Assembly: GCA_029204225.1 (NCBI GenBank)
Contig: CM055110.1
Coordinates: forward strand, 47,404,921 to 47,468,920
DNA length: 64,000 nucleotides
Source: Diphasiastrum complanatum
Taxonomy: Eukaryota > Streptophyta > Lycopodiopsida > Lycopodiales > Lycopodiaceae
Reading direction: 5' to 3'
A model generated the notes under the pieces. It was not told the DNA's origin, searched no databases, and worked only from the letters and a program-made list of their open reading frames with translations. Made by a program: the position numbers and the translations under genes. This document shows, piece after piece, positions 1 to 11,059 of the stretch (positions are counted from its first letter, which is position 1; every line of letters starts with the position of its first letter).

Positions 1-714
1 TATCTTTCTTTTTGCCAAAAGAAGAAGTCTCACCTTGATCTTGCCCTTTAGACCACTTGCCTTTGCCTTTGCCCTTGAACTTGCCTTTGATGAACATAGT
101 CTCCTCTTCATATTGAGATGTCGATGTAGATCCACCTCCTCTTGATTGAAGCCTATACTCCTCATTCACCAAGATCTCTTGCAAATCCACAATACTTGGC
201 AAAGTCTTTTGAATAGCAAAACTTTGAACAAGATTAGCATGATCATCCAACAAGCCATTAAGTATAACTTAAACAAGTTCTATCTCCTTAATGCTTTCAT
301 CAATACATGCTAACTCATCATTGAATGTTTTAACCCTGAAAACAAACGCATGAGTACTCTCTTCCTTCTTTTCCAAACTTTGAAAGATTTTCCTCCTAAG
401 ACTAAGCACTCTTGATGTAGACTTGGATTCATAAAGTTCAAAGCTTCCCAAGCCTCCAAAGATGATGTGCACTTACCAATCTCCTTGAGAAGTTCATTGG
501 TAACATTCATCTTAATCATGTGTAGAGCTTTCGTTGCTCTCTTGTCATACCTTACTTGATCTTGAGGTGCTTGAGGCCTCTCCTCCACACCTGCAACAAT
601 TTCCATCAACTCATTCATCTCCAATAAGGACTCCATCCTCACCTTCCAAGTAGAATAGTTGATTGGGGTAAGCCTATCATTGCTCTCCAACATGAATCCA
701 CCACTTGTAGCCAT
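1..714 (-). pseudogene. Ty1/copia gag remnant (5' part of an element running off the left edge)
   Basis: The minus strand encodes a copia-type Gag starting with Met at 714. The N-terminal block contains NYSTWKVRMESLL, the usual opening of plant copia Gag (UBN2/gag family), followed by VRYDKRATKALHMIKMNV. The frame breaks near 445, after EAWEA, and continues in another frame with LYESKSTSRVLSLRR, then DELACIDESIKE, to the window edge, where a basic K/G-rich stretch begins. An upstream in-frame Met at 780 exists, but homologous copies at 6044 and 15545 begin at the later MATS. Gag normally forms the virus-like particle. The zinc knuckle and pol lie outside the window. It belongs with the PBS at 1300 and the LTR at 1312. 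Confidence 0.85.
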
Positions 715-1299
715 GTTGAAGTGACCTGATCTTCTTCTTTCAACCTGTTCCAATGCACAAAGCACTCTCTTGAATGTCAATGAATGAACTCAAGAAGAAA
801 TCACAAAGATGTGGAACCTCTCAAATCTCTTCTAGCATTTCTAACTAGAAAATCAACACATAGAATAGTGAGATCTTGATCAAACTATGATCTATCCTCA
901 ATCTAATGATTCTTGCCACTTACTAAGATTGAAACACACTCAAATGAAGTTCAGCAACCTCACTATCTAGAGATCCAATCAAAATTAGGTTTTTGACAAA
1001 ATCACAAAAAATTGAATATCTGAAATTCTACATGCAATTTCTAGAAACTTGATATATCTTTGTAGCCTCCAATAAGACCTTCCTAATGCACCAAAAGTCA
1101 TCTAATTCCAGTAAATCAAGTGTGAAATCAGAATTGATCAAGTATATAACCCTATATTGATTTGACCTACAAAAGATCAATTCTACACATGCAAAAATGC
1201 TGATTTTTTAGTAGAAATCAATCTCGCATGCTCTAGCATTGGTAACTCCTCCAAATCCTTGCTAAAGATGGCTGATCCTTTCATAACCAAAAACACAAT

Positions 1300-1311
1300 G
1301 CTCTGATACCA
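1300..1311 (-). other. Primer binding site, initiator-tRNA-Met type
   Basis: The minus strand reads TGGTATCAGAGC directly after the LTR end. This is the standard plant copia PBS, complementary to the 3' end of tRNA-iMet. Confidence 0.9.
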
Positions 1312-1931
1312 TGTGAAGGATTTTAGACCATTCAAGATCCAATCCATGTCCTTGATCTTTGGTTACAAAAAGGAGCAAACCAACAATCCTGCCAATGTAG
1401 AAAAATTAGCATCTACATACAAAATGAAACCAAAACATAAAATATGTTTGTTGTCCGTACAATTACGGTACCCTACTATATTTCACACATGTGGAACCAA
1501 AAATAGAAATAAATGATCATTCTACACATAGAATTGCAAGATATCACCAAGATAGTGCACCAATGAGTAGTAGAACCCAAAGAGAACCATGTATAATGAT
1601 GAAATGAGAGATAGAAGAGAGAAGATGTGTCTCTCCACGAGTTACATCCTTTTATAGAGTGTTCAAACGCTATTTGGCCACTTGGCTTTCCCTCCAAAAT
1701 GTAAACCCTACTATTTTTGGGTCTAGATTCAATGTACCCAAAGTCAAATTTGAATCTCTCTCAAACTCGACTACCAACTTTCTCACACTTTCAGAAAGTG
1801 TTTATTGAATGTATTTTAAATTAATATAACTTCAAAAAGTTTATCTCTAAGTCTAAAATGAGTTTTGGCCTCTTACTGACAATTTACCAAAATATGACTA
1901 AACTAAACTAAACTAGTTGAAATCTCTCACA
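1312..1931 (-). repeat. 5' LTR of copia element, family LTR-A (complete, 620 bp)
   Basis: On the minus strand it starts TGTGAGAGATTTCAACTAG and ends CCTTCACA, immediately before the PBS, so it has TG/CA ends. A TATAAAAGG promoter box lies at 1648-1656. Related, mostly truncated copies occur at 4980-5442, 7172-7437, 12207-12474 and 21570-21988. The partner LTR would be left of the window, so no target duplication can be checked. Confidence 0.85.
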
Positions 1932-3668
1932 AGTTTTTAGCTCTAGATGGTATATTCCAACCATGTCGAGTATAGACCTACCTCCTATATTCCAAGGAGA
2001 TAGGGTGAAATTACTATGAGACACATATACAATTCAAACTTCGAGTTCTATACTCTAATAACGATTTCGATATGAGGGTTTAGAACTTGAGAGGGCTTTT
2101 CATATAGAGTCAAAAAATTTCCCTTCATGCAACAAATCTCTCAAGATGCACTCCTAGTCTATATTATCCAATAGACAACATCATTATACTTAACACCAAA
2201 GAAAAATACTTCAAAAGATCAACATTCATGGTTTTTTTTACAACTTTGAGATATCATTCCAAGGCACACAACAAAAAGAGACACGACCCAATAACATTCT
2301 CGAAAGATGGTATGAATCAAATTGTACTGTGAATAATACCTTGAATAATACCTGGAAGTTTTTGACAGCTCCCAATCCAAGTGACCCGCTAAGAAATCTA
2401 AGACACGAGGTTGCCTTTTGTCGACTTTTCCTTGTAGAAGTGCTCGGGAATGTGTTGAAGGGTAGAGTCTTAAACCCACTTCCAAAGTGATGGAACTTCC
2501 AAGGATATAGCCATAATCTTGATTATGCCCACGGAGGAGCAGTAATGAAATGAGATTCTCGTCTGCCTAACAACTCTCTCAAGCTTAATGATGCATTGAC
2601 ATTTGTGATGGCCCATTGGCATTAATGAATCACAGGCCAGTGGGCCAGCGAATTCCGCCCCCAAGAATGCAGTTGATCTCTGTCAAAAAATGCGATGGAT
2701 AGAATTTCATTGATATTGCCCTCAAGAATGCGATTAAGTGTCAATTGGAAGTGCGAGTGTCTGCAAATCCATTCTTAGCCATTCTTAGCAGTGCACTCAG
2801 GTCTGATAGAGACCAAAAAGAATGTAGATAGCCCACAGGTAGGTGTTTTAGACATTCATTCTCTGATTTATTGATAAAACACTCCAAATGCGATGGGCAC
2901 CAAGCTTTCTAATCTTGTATCATAGGTAGATCATCCTCCAAGGGTGATGGATAGGACTGTTGATAAAGCACTCTTCTCAAATGCGATGGGAAGCAAGTGT
3001 TCTACCTCAGTTGTGATGGACAGTAGGCCGGACAGGTCATCCACTTATCCCTTGTGAACGATGGATCAACGAGTTCTGTAGCAGCGATGGAATGGGGTGC
3101 ACTTCTGCCCTCTTGGCTCTCTTGAATTCTCAGTAGGCTCAGCGATGCACTTGCTCCACAATTGTCAGTGGCAGGATCAGTAAACTTTCAGAAGTGCGAT
3201 GGAGGGGCCTTCACATATGGCTCAAGAAGGTGCTCTATCATCAACAAATTCGTGGCTCAGAGAAGTGATTCGCATCATGGCCATTTCAACTCACAACTGG
3301 CTCAATGGTGATGGAGCAATTGCTCAGGATGGTTTAGTATTTCGGAAATTGCAATGCCCATAACAACTCACTTACACCCCAAGTGACAATCAAATGAAGT
3401 ACTCATAACTCGTGATCAATTCTCTCTTGTAGAATGATGAAAAAACTAAGGCTAAGGGGACGATTCAGCTGGATCTAATAATTAGGCGTTTCATTCTAAG
3501 GGGACGATTCAACTGGATCTAATAATTAGGCGTTTCATTCTAATATATGTTTGTGATTGGAACATTTATGTATAAATATATATAATTTGTTTAAGTCATG
3601 TCCTCTACATGAATCTTCAATTGCATGGAGTCCATTTTTAGAGTAGAATGGAGCCATTTGACATGGTT
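1932..3668. other. Gene-free stretch with a recurring GCGATGG motif
   Basis: No coding region or terminal repeat is recognised. Between about 2680 and 3210 the word ATGCGATGG or a near variant recurs at irregular spacing (finding below). The 2219-2664 reading frames have no domain I recognise. Confidence 0.4.
3453..3540. repeat. 44-bp tandem duplication, two copies
   Basis: The unit starting TAAGGGGACGATTC occurs at 3453-3496 and again at 3497-3540 with one G/A difference, so it is a recent local duplication in non-coding DNA. Confidence 0.9.
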
Positions 3669-3860
3669 CTAACGAGGTTCCTCGGAGCCTTGGCCTCCAC
3701 TTCCAAGGTGAGAAGGCCCTAAAGTTTCCAGTTGCTTCTTAGCCGCCTCTCGTTGTTGTTTGAAGCGATCTGGATTTTCGCGAAATTTCTTTTTCACAAA
3801 CTTTTAGTCTTCCTTGTGCCTTGGTTCGGATGGATACACCTAATTCAAGACCAAGCCTGT
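3669..3860 (-). pseudogene. Short orphan coding-like remnant
   Basis: Minus-strand reading frame of about 60 codons with one internal stop, ending at 3669. It contains VKKKFRENPDRFKQQREAA and then a Gly/Ser-rich tail. The charged helical composition looks like real protein rather than random DNA. It lies next to a gypsy fragment of the opposite orientation and may be the end of another retroelement ORF. I do not recognise the family. Confidence 0.3.
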
Positions 3861-4870
3861 GAATCATAGATCACAAGATGAGAGATGGATCGAGAATCCT
3901 AGATCAGTCAGTTGTCTACATAGGTCTTCCATACTACGACCACAAGACAAAGGAAAAGCCAAGATGGAGGATGAGCATCCCCCAGTGAACCTGATAGAAA
4001 TCGAGACAACCAGACTTGTGGAGGCAAGAGAGGAAATTCTGGTTGTAACTAGAAGTAAGCCGCAGATAGAAATACCTACTACATCTTGGAAAAGAACAAT
4101 CAAACAAAAAGTAGACACCAAACCAGCCCCATCCAAAGAAGAAGACTCAACCTTGGAACCTCTTTGCAAACCCATCAAGAATGAAGTAGAACCTGGAGAA
4201 CTGGAGAGAATGAAAAAAAAGAAAAACTAAGGTTACACCTTACAAACATAGACCTACAATGAAGAGAGCTCAAGACATAGATCTAAAACCAAGGATTGGA
4301 AGCCTTGACCTTGGTTGCACCTTGAACAACCTGAGAATAGAAGTAGGGTTGTAGCAATTACTACAGTTGTCGCCTACAGTGCGCCGAAAGGTAAAACAGA
4401 TGATAAGATCGGTGAACTTAGGTATGAGGAGATTGGAATTGTCTATAGTCAGTAAACATAGTAAGTTTGGAACTGGCAGATAGATTGGGGATAGATCTAG
4501 AGCCTACCACCTTAACCGCTTTGAAGCTAGCTAACAATTCTGTGGTTATACCCAAAGGAAAATTAAAATTGTTCCTATTATAGTAGCCAAAAGAACTGTA
4601 CAAGTGGATTTCTATGTTATGAGAATGTTGGCTGGATACAAGAGCTACTCTCTCTTACTAGGAAGACCTTGGTTGAGACTGAGCGACTGCACTATAGAAA
4701 TTCCTACAGGTTTACTGATTTTTTTTTTGGTAGAGAGAAAAACAGAGTTGTGGTGGATGGATAGCCCGAGACTCCACTATCAGAGAGATCTCTTGTACCC
4801 TCTTCTGAGTGGGAAGAAGCAACTACCGATGAATCTGAATTTGATTCAGAAGACTATGAGCTAAAACCCA
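3859..4870 (+). pseudogene. Ty3/gypsy gag-protease linker and protease remnant
   Basis: Broken plus-strand reading frames. 3859-4230 encodes a charged, Lys/Glu-rich linker. About 4530-4864 encodes the end of a retroviral-type aspartic protease, with VIPKGK, then VQVDFYVM and the diagnostic LLGRPWLR. The same LLGRPWLR block occurs at 37870 and 11190, in clear gypsy protease contexts. Several stops and frame changes lie between, and the catalytic Asp region is not preserved. Gag, RT and integrase are missing. The lineage differs from the gypsy copies at 37 and 44 kb, with little identity outside the protease core. Confidence 0.7.
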
Positions 4871-4979
4871 AAGACATTTTGAAAATCGAGTGGAATACCT
4901 CCAAAAGTATGAGATGCTAATGTACATCTCATAAATTTGGGAACCATAAAGACACCAAGAATCATCAAAGTAGGAGGAA

Positions 4980-5442
4980 TGTTGGGTACTTGGAATCTAG
5001 ACCCAAAAATTGTAGGATTAGCATTTTGGTGGGAAAGCCAAGTGGCCAAATAGGGTTTGGACCTATTATAAAAATATGTAACTCATGGAGAGAGTGATCT
5101 TCTATCTTCTCTATCTCATTTCATGCTTATACATGGTTCTCTTGGGTTCTACTATCCATTGGTGCACTATGCTTGTGATTGCATGCAATTTTATGTGTAG
5201 AATGATCTATATTTGTTAGTTTTGGATCCACACGTGTGAAATACAGTAGCTTGCTGGTTTTGTATGGACAACAACAGTAATTTATCATTTCATTCAAGTT
5301 TGACCAAGTTCTATTAGTGTTTGCATCTCATTTTGTGTGTAGATGCCAATTTTTCTACATTGGTGAGATTGGTAGTGTATTTCTCTTTCTAACCAAAGAT
5401 CTTTCAAGTGGATTGGATCTTAATGATCTAAAATCTTTCACA
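4980..5442 (+). repeat. LTR-A copy, short form, feeding the plus-strand copia element
   Basis: It ends TCTTTCACA at 5442 directly before a PBS. It matches the 3' three-quarters of LTR-A but begins at TGTTGGGTAC, an internal position of the full-length LTR. The bases before it (GTAGGAGGAA) resemble a polypurine tract. It may therefore be a 5'-truncated LTR or a true shorter LTR with its own start. A TATA-like ATTATAAAAA lies near 5066, and a CACACGTGTG box near 5230. Confidence 0.75.
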
Positions 5443-5454
5443 TGGTATCAGAGC
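5443..5454 (+). other. Primer binding site, initiator-tRNA-Met type
   Basis: TGGTATCAGAGC directly follows the LTR end CACA. The 5455-6043 leader before gag is non-coding. Confidence 0.9.
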
Positions 5455-6043
5455 TTGTGTTTCAGGTTACGAAGGAGGAAATCAGATCTATAAATGATTT
5501 GCTATAGATATCAAGGCTAGAGCATGCTAGAGGGGATTCTACCCCAAAATCGAGTTCTTTGCTTTTGTAGATTGGACCTTTTGTAGATCAAAACCCTATA
5601 TAGATCTATAGACTTAATAAATTCTGATTTTTTATTTCCCATACTGGATTTGGCCGTTTATTGGATCATTAGATCAGCCTTAGTGGTGGCTATTATATTG
5701 CATAATCAAAATTTCAGCAATTGCATGTAGATTTGGAATACTCAATCTTTTCTGATTTTGACAAAACACTAATTTTGATTTGATCTCTAGATAATGAGGT
5801 CTCTGGACTTCATTTGAGTGTGTTTCAATCTTAGGAAATGGCAAAAGTCAATAGATTGAGGATAGATCATAGGTTGATCAAGATTCCATGATTCTACGTG
5901 TTGATTTCCTTGGTATAAGTGCTAGAAGAGAATTGTTGAGATAGTTTCAAATCTTTGTGATTCTTTTGAAAGCATTTTTTTTTGTTCAAAGGAGTGCTTT
6001 GTGCATTGAAAAAAGTTGAAAAAGAAGATCAGGTCATTGCTAC

Positions 6044-7100
6044 ATGGCAACCTCAATTGGAGTCATGTTGGAAGCCAATGATAGGTTTACCTCAAGTAAC
6101 TATTCATTGTGGAAAGTGAGGATGGAGTCACTTCTTGAAATGAATGATGTTTTGGATATTGTTGTAGGTTTGGAGGAGAGACCAGCAACACAACAAGATC
6201 AAGTGAGGTATGACAAGAGGGCCAAGAAGGCTCTACACATGATAAAGATGAATGTTACCAATGAGTTTCTCAAGGAAGTTGGTTAGTGCACATCATCTTT
6301 GGAAGCTTGGGATTCATTGAAGAAGCTTTATGAATCCAAGTCTACTTCTAGAGTGTTGACTATAAGAAGGTAAATCTTTTCTTGTTTGCAAAAGAATGAA
6401 TAAAGTCCAAGTACTTTTGTTTTGAGAATGAAAGCATTGAATGATGAGTTGTCTTGCATTGATGAGAGCATTAAGGAAGGAGAGCTTGTTCAAGTGATTC
6501 TTAATGGCTCGTTGGATGCTCATGCTAACATTGTTCAAAGTATTGATATTCAAAAGACTTCCCCAAGTTTGATGGATCTTCAAGAGATCTTGATCAATGA
6601 GGAATATAAGCTTCAAGCAAGAGGTGGATCTACATCGACACTTCAAAGGCTCACGTATGATCAAAAGGGTAAGCAAGTAGCTTTTGGAAATTATGTTGCT
6701 TTCCTAACCTCTTTGGATGAGCTTACAAGTGTAGATCAAGCAAGGAAATAAGAGGAGTGGATCCAAGCAATGGATCTTGAGTATCAAGCTCTTATGAAGA
6801 ATGGAACATGGAGATTGGTGGAGTTGCCTAAGGACAAGAAAGCTATTGGATGAAAATGAATCTTCAATGTGAAGACAAACCAAGATGGATCCATCAACAA
6901 GTACAAGACAAGGTTGGTGGCAAAAGGATATGCTCAACAACAAGGGATTGACTATGATGAGACCTTTGCACCCGTGGCAAAGATGGTAAGCATTCGAGTC
7001 ATGATTTCACTTGCTACACTTTATGGATGAGATCCTACGGCAAATGGACATAGATAAGAAAATTGATGAAAAGTAGAACACCTTGGCAATAACTGTCCAT
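6044..7100 (+). pseudogene. Copia gag fused to RT by internal deletion
   Basis: Translation starts at 6044 (MATSIGVMLEAND), giving copia Gag with YSLWKVRMESLLEMND and VRYDKRAKKALHMIKMNV. An in-frame stop replaces a codon at about 6285 and others follow. At about 6645 the Gag segment (LQARGGSTSTLQ) runs straight into the pol linker/RT start (RLTYDQKGKQVAF, then EEWIQAMDLEYQALMKNGTWRLV, then LVAKGYAQQQGIDYDETFAPVAK). The zinc knuckle, protease and whole integrase are thus deleted. RT stops near 7030, before its YVDD motif. A close relative at 16828-18306 shows the undeleted arrangement. Confidence 0.85.
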
Positions 7101-7171
7101 GTGCTTTTTCCAAAGCACCACCTATATGAGCCTTACCATCATGGAACATAGATTGAGGTACTCTAGTGGCC

Positions 7172-7437
7172 TGTGAAAGATTCAACTAGTTTGATCATAT
7201 TTGCTAGATTTCCATATTTGGAATATTGAGGCCAACTTTATTTTTAGACTTAGAGATTGACTTTTCAAAGTTCATTAGTCTAAATGTCATTTGAATACAC
7301 ACTTTTTGAAAGTGGGGGAAATTTAGAAGGCGATTTTGAGTAGATTCAAATTTGAATGTTGGGTACTTTGAATCTAGACCCAAAAATAGTAGGCTTAGTA
7401 TTTTGGAGGGAAATCCAAGTGGCCAAATAGGGTTTTT
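7172..7437 (+). repeat. LTR-A fragment (5' portion)
   Basis: It starts TGTGAAAGATTCAACTAG and follows the LTR-A sequence through TTTGAATGTTGGGTACTTTG, then stops at about 7437, where LTR-D sequence begins. It could be the 3' LTR of the deleted copia copy on its left, cut by the next insertion. Confidence 0.8.
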
Positions 7438-7441
7438 TAGC

Positions 7442-7974
7442 AAAATGATGATCCTTTTATGGATCAAGTACATCCACGAGTCTGGTACAATCCAGCAGGT
7501 CTTCACACGTGTGAAGAGTGCCACATCACTCAGATCTATCCATTTGATCCATCCTTGGTCCTTATCCAAAGTTGACCTTCTAGAATATGGCTAAAATCCA
7601 AAAAAACTAGTCTCCTAGAATATAGGAATATTCCCTACAAACTAGGATCTAAGGAAAATGGTCAACTCTTATTTTCTAGTACTCTATACACACGTGTGAA
7701 CATCCACTTGCCATGTGGGAGCATTTACTCATGCACATGCAAGGAAAAGCTAATTTCTAGGTGACTAGTCAAGTTGACTAAAAACTAGTCATATCATGTT
7801 CACACTAACTAGGTTGATACAAAATCAATCTAGATATATACAAGTACGAAAAGTACATCCTTTCACACGTGGGAACAGGATCCACACGTGTGAAATCAGA
7901 TCATCAACATTATTCTAATGTTTGATCAATATCTACAATAACCAATGTCAAGTGAGAAGTAATAATTTTCATCA
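7442..7974 (-). repeat. 3' LTR of non-autonomous copia element (LTR-D, truncated at its 3' end)
   Basis: It matches 10004-10534 in direct orientation, by eye about 94 percent identical. On the minus strand it starts TGATGAAAATTATTAC right after a purine-rich AGAAGTGAGGAG tract (7975-7986), which fits the PPT-LTR junction. The last roughly 330 bp of the LTR are missing where it meets LTR-A. Several CACACGTGTG boxes lie inside (near 7506, 7691 and 7884). Confidence 0.85.
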
Positions 7975-7984
7975 CTCCTCACTT

Positions 7985-9087
7985 CTAACTTGGCAAATCT
8001 AATGTACATCTATCTTCAATTCCAAGAGCATATCTTAACTTAAAAAATGGATCTTTGGACAATGGCTTGGTTAAAATATCAGCTATGCATTCAGATGATG
8101 GTACATGATGTAGTTGCACCTCCTTGGATTGTACCTTCTCAGCATTCAACATAGCCCCACTATGTATCCACCATGTGTCTTGAGTTGAAGTTGGTGTAGA
8201 TGCAACCATTAAGGATGTGTTGAATCCATCCTCACCTTCTTCTTCTTGAGAAATGTTCCCTTGATCTCCATTGGCTTGTTGATTCTTCTTCAAGTAGCAT
8301 TCTGAGGCAAAGTGTCCTTTCTTTCCACAAAAGAAACACTTGAGTTTTGACTTGTTCTTCACTTTGCCTTTGGAAGTAGATCCTCCATTCTTCATCTCGG
8401 CCTCCTTGCCTTGATTTTTTTGAATAGATGTTGCTTCTTCTTGCCTTTAGATGTAAAGTTAGTCTTCTCCTCTCCTCCATTAAGTGACATGCTATCCATT
8501 CTTGTCTTGAGGTGTAGAAGCCTACTTTCCTCGGCCACAAGAACATTGTGCAACTTTTCAATGGATGGAAGAGTGTATTGAATGGAAAATGATTGGACTA
8601 AGTTGGTGAACTCATCACCTAGACCATTCAAGATGATTTGTACTAGCTCTTGATCTTGGATCTTCTCTCCTATTGCACTTAACTCCTTGTTAAGAGATTT
8701 GATCCTAATGACATACTCTTGTCCACTCTCTCCACTTCCTTTTATGCTTTGGAAAACTTGATTTCCTAGCATGAGGATTCTTGAAGTATTATTGGATTCA
8801 TAGATTCTCTTTAATGAATCCCAAGCCTCTTTGGATGAGGTACAAGAAGACACCTCTTTCAAGAGGTCATTGCATACATTTAACTTTATGCAATGTAGAG
8901 CTAATCTTGCTCTCTTCTTGTATTTGGCTTGTTCTTGGGGAGTTTGAGGCTCTTCCTCAACTCCTTGAACTATGTCAAATAGATCATGGATCACTAGGAG
9001 TGATTCCATTCTCACTTTCCAAATGGAATAATTTGTGGAAGTGAGTCTCTCACTTGATTCCATCAAATATCCACCCATGGATGACAT
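7985..9087 (-). pseudogene. Gag with zinc knuckle joined to a copia RNase H C-terminus (non-autonomous element ORF)
   Basis: The Gag frame runs 9087-8392, starting MSSMGGYLMESSERLT and containing NYSIWKVRMESLL. It is 231 residues and ends by a frame change in a run of seven A (plus-strand T at about 8410-8416). The lost frame continues at 8395-7985 with the zinc knuckle CFFCGKKGHFASEC (CX2CX4HX4C). Next comes a degraded protease start (WWIHSGA, where the family has DSGA) that jumps directly to the RNase H tail EVQLHHVPSSECIADILTKP. Integrase, RT and most of RNase H are absent. With LTRs, PBS and PPT present, this looks like a deletion derivative that depended on a full-length helper. Apart from the 1-base slip, the ORF is well preserved. 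Confidence 0.85.
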
Positions 9088-9662
9088 TGTAGAATGAATG
9101 CTCTTCTTAAAATCACCAAGATTTTTAAAAGATCTATGAAAGGCCTAAAGCTTACAAGAATGCCTATAGGCTTGTCTCTATCAATCTAGCACACAAGCTT
9201 GAATGATACACAAAGATCTTGCCAAAACTTCCTTGCTTTCACTCTCACAAAAAAAAATTGCTTTACACTTTTCTTAGAGATTTCACTTCAACTAAGGATC
9301 TGAACAAATCAGCCCCTAAGCTCTGATCTTAGACTCTAAAAAGAAATGCTTCAATGATCCAAAACTCTATTTGGTCATAGGCATTAGCTAGATTGAATCT
9401 AGATCAATAATATGCTTCAAAAAGCACAAAAAATGAACTAGTATTGAGGTTTTGGGACCAAAAAACACAAAGTAACTTGAAATGAAAGTTGATGTACGAT
9501 TTCACACGTGTGAAAAGTACATACACAGCCTCCAAGTCATTTTGATCCAAATGAATTCAAGCTATCACTCTAGATGAACTCGCCCTCACTAGTATTGGCC
9601 AAAAACAAATTTTGCCAATGATCTTTACAAGATTTATGATTCAATGATCAGTCTCTTACTTA
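9088..9662 (-). other. Untranslated leader of the LTR-D element
   Basis: This lies between PBS and gag. No coding signal is seen. A CACACGTGTG palindrome occurs near 9510. Confidence 0.6.
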
Positions 9663-9674
9663 GATCTGATACCA
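9663..9674 (-). other. Primer binding site of the LTR-D element
   Basis: The minus strand reads TGGTATCAGATC next to the LTR end, one base different from the common iMet-type site (TGGTATCAGAGC). Confidence 0.8.
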
Positions 9675-10534
9675 TGATAAATTTTACAGTTTTTAGGACA
9701 ATAATGATTGTACTTTACAATCATAGAGAGTTATTGGTTGCTTAACCAATGGTCTATCAAGTTCTACGCATTAGATCTTGATCTAGATTCACCACACTTG
9801 GATTTAAGCAAGAGCAATGGATCAACACATCATAAATTAGTGACAGCGGCCTCACACGTGTGGAGTAGTGTCCACAATATGGCCTTCACCTGAAACAACA
9901 AGTACAATAATCCTAGATAGCAATCATTCATAGAAATCACAAGACAAATGACTAGAAACCTCACAAAAGTGTAGAATGCAAAAGTCTCATCAATCTTCTT
10001 GAAAAAATGATGATCCTTTTATGGATCAAGTACATCCATGAGTCTGGTACACTCCAGCAGGTCTTCACACGTGTGAAGAGTGCCACATCACTCAGATCTA
10101 TCCATTTAATCCATCCTTGATCCTTATCCAAAGTTGACCTTCTGGAATATGGCTAAAATCCAAAAAGCTAGTCTCTTAGAATATAGGAATATTTCCTACA
10201 AAATAGGATCTAAGAAAAATGGTCAAATCTTATCTTCTAGTACTCTATACACACGTGTGAATATCCACTTGCCATGTGGGAGCATTCACTCATGCACATG
10301 TAAGGAAAAGCTAATTTCTAGGTGACTAGTCAACTTGACTAAAAACTAGTCATATCATGTTCACACTAACTAGATTGATACAAAATTAATTTAGATATAT
10401 ACAAGTATGAAAAGTACATCCTTTCACACATGGGAACAAGTCCACACGTGTGAAATCAGATCATCACCATTATTCTAATGTTTGATCAATATTTACAATA
10501 ACCAATGTCAAGTGAGAAGTGATAATTTTCAACA
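9675..10534 (-). repeat. 5' LTR of the LTR-D non-autonomous element (860 bp)
   Basis: On the minus strand it begins TGTTGAAAATTATCAC at 10534 and ends AATTTATCA at 9675, beside the PBS. Its upstream 531 bp match 7442-7974. CACACGTGTG or close variants occur near 9853, 10064, 10250 and 10446. The other element end is truncated, so no target duplication can be verified. Confidence 0.85.
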
Positions 10535-10935
10535 AGTACTATTGTCACCAAGATGAATAAATTTCTTTGTGCTGTAAGGAGTGTAGGAGTTGAAGATCGC
10601 ACATTGATTGGTCATATGTTGAGTTTCTCTAGAATCCAAAAACCATGAAACATCCAAAAATGCGCTTTGATCTTTGACCATGAATGCGCCTTCGTCCACT
10701 TCGAACTAGGGAGATGATGATACTGTGTGTGCTTGTTGATCAAGTTGCTTGGCTACGTTCTTTGCTTGGAGAATTTGGCAATCCTTGATCTCATGGTTAT
10801 TGCGCTTGCAATACCTGCAAAATATCTTCTTCTTTGATTGTGGATTCGATGATTGTTCTTGACCTTGAGTCGGCTTCTGATTCGTTGCAGCCTTCTTGGA
10901 GCTTTTTTGCTTCTGTCACTTCGAGCCTTTGTGAT
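10535..10935 (-). pseudogene. Copia gag zinc knuckle and protease fragment
   Basis: The minus strand encodes a Gln/Ser-rich linker, then the zinc knuckle CRYCKRNNHEIKDC (CX2CX4HX4C). About 40 codons further on comes the protease motif WFLDSRETQHMT. Copia proteases have DSG(A/S)T/S.HMT here, so the glycine of the catalytic triplet is Arg. The LTR-D element appears to have inserted just after this motif. A plus-strand stretch at 10955-11056 (LTRAIAMLLQEDNRRSQ) resembles the end of a copia Gag in the opposite direction, suggesting an inversion junction near 10935. Confidence 0.7.
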
Positions 10936-11059
10936 GATCATATCGACACACACAAATTTAGCTCTTACTAGAGCTATCGCTATGTTGCTGCAAGAAGATA
11001 ATCGAAGAAGTCAAGACACTCAAGGACTAAGCCAGCAAGATTTTCTATCAAACTAGTGA

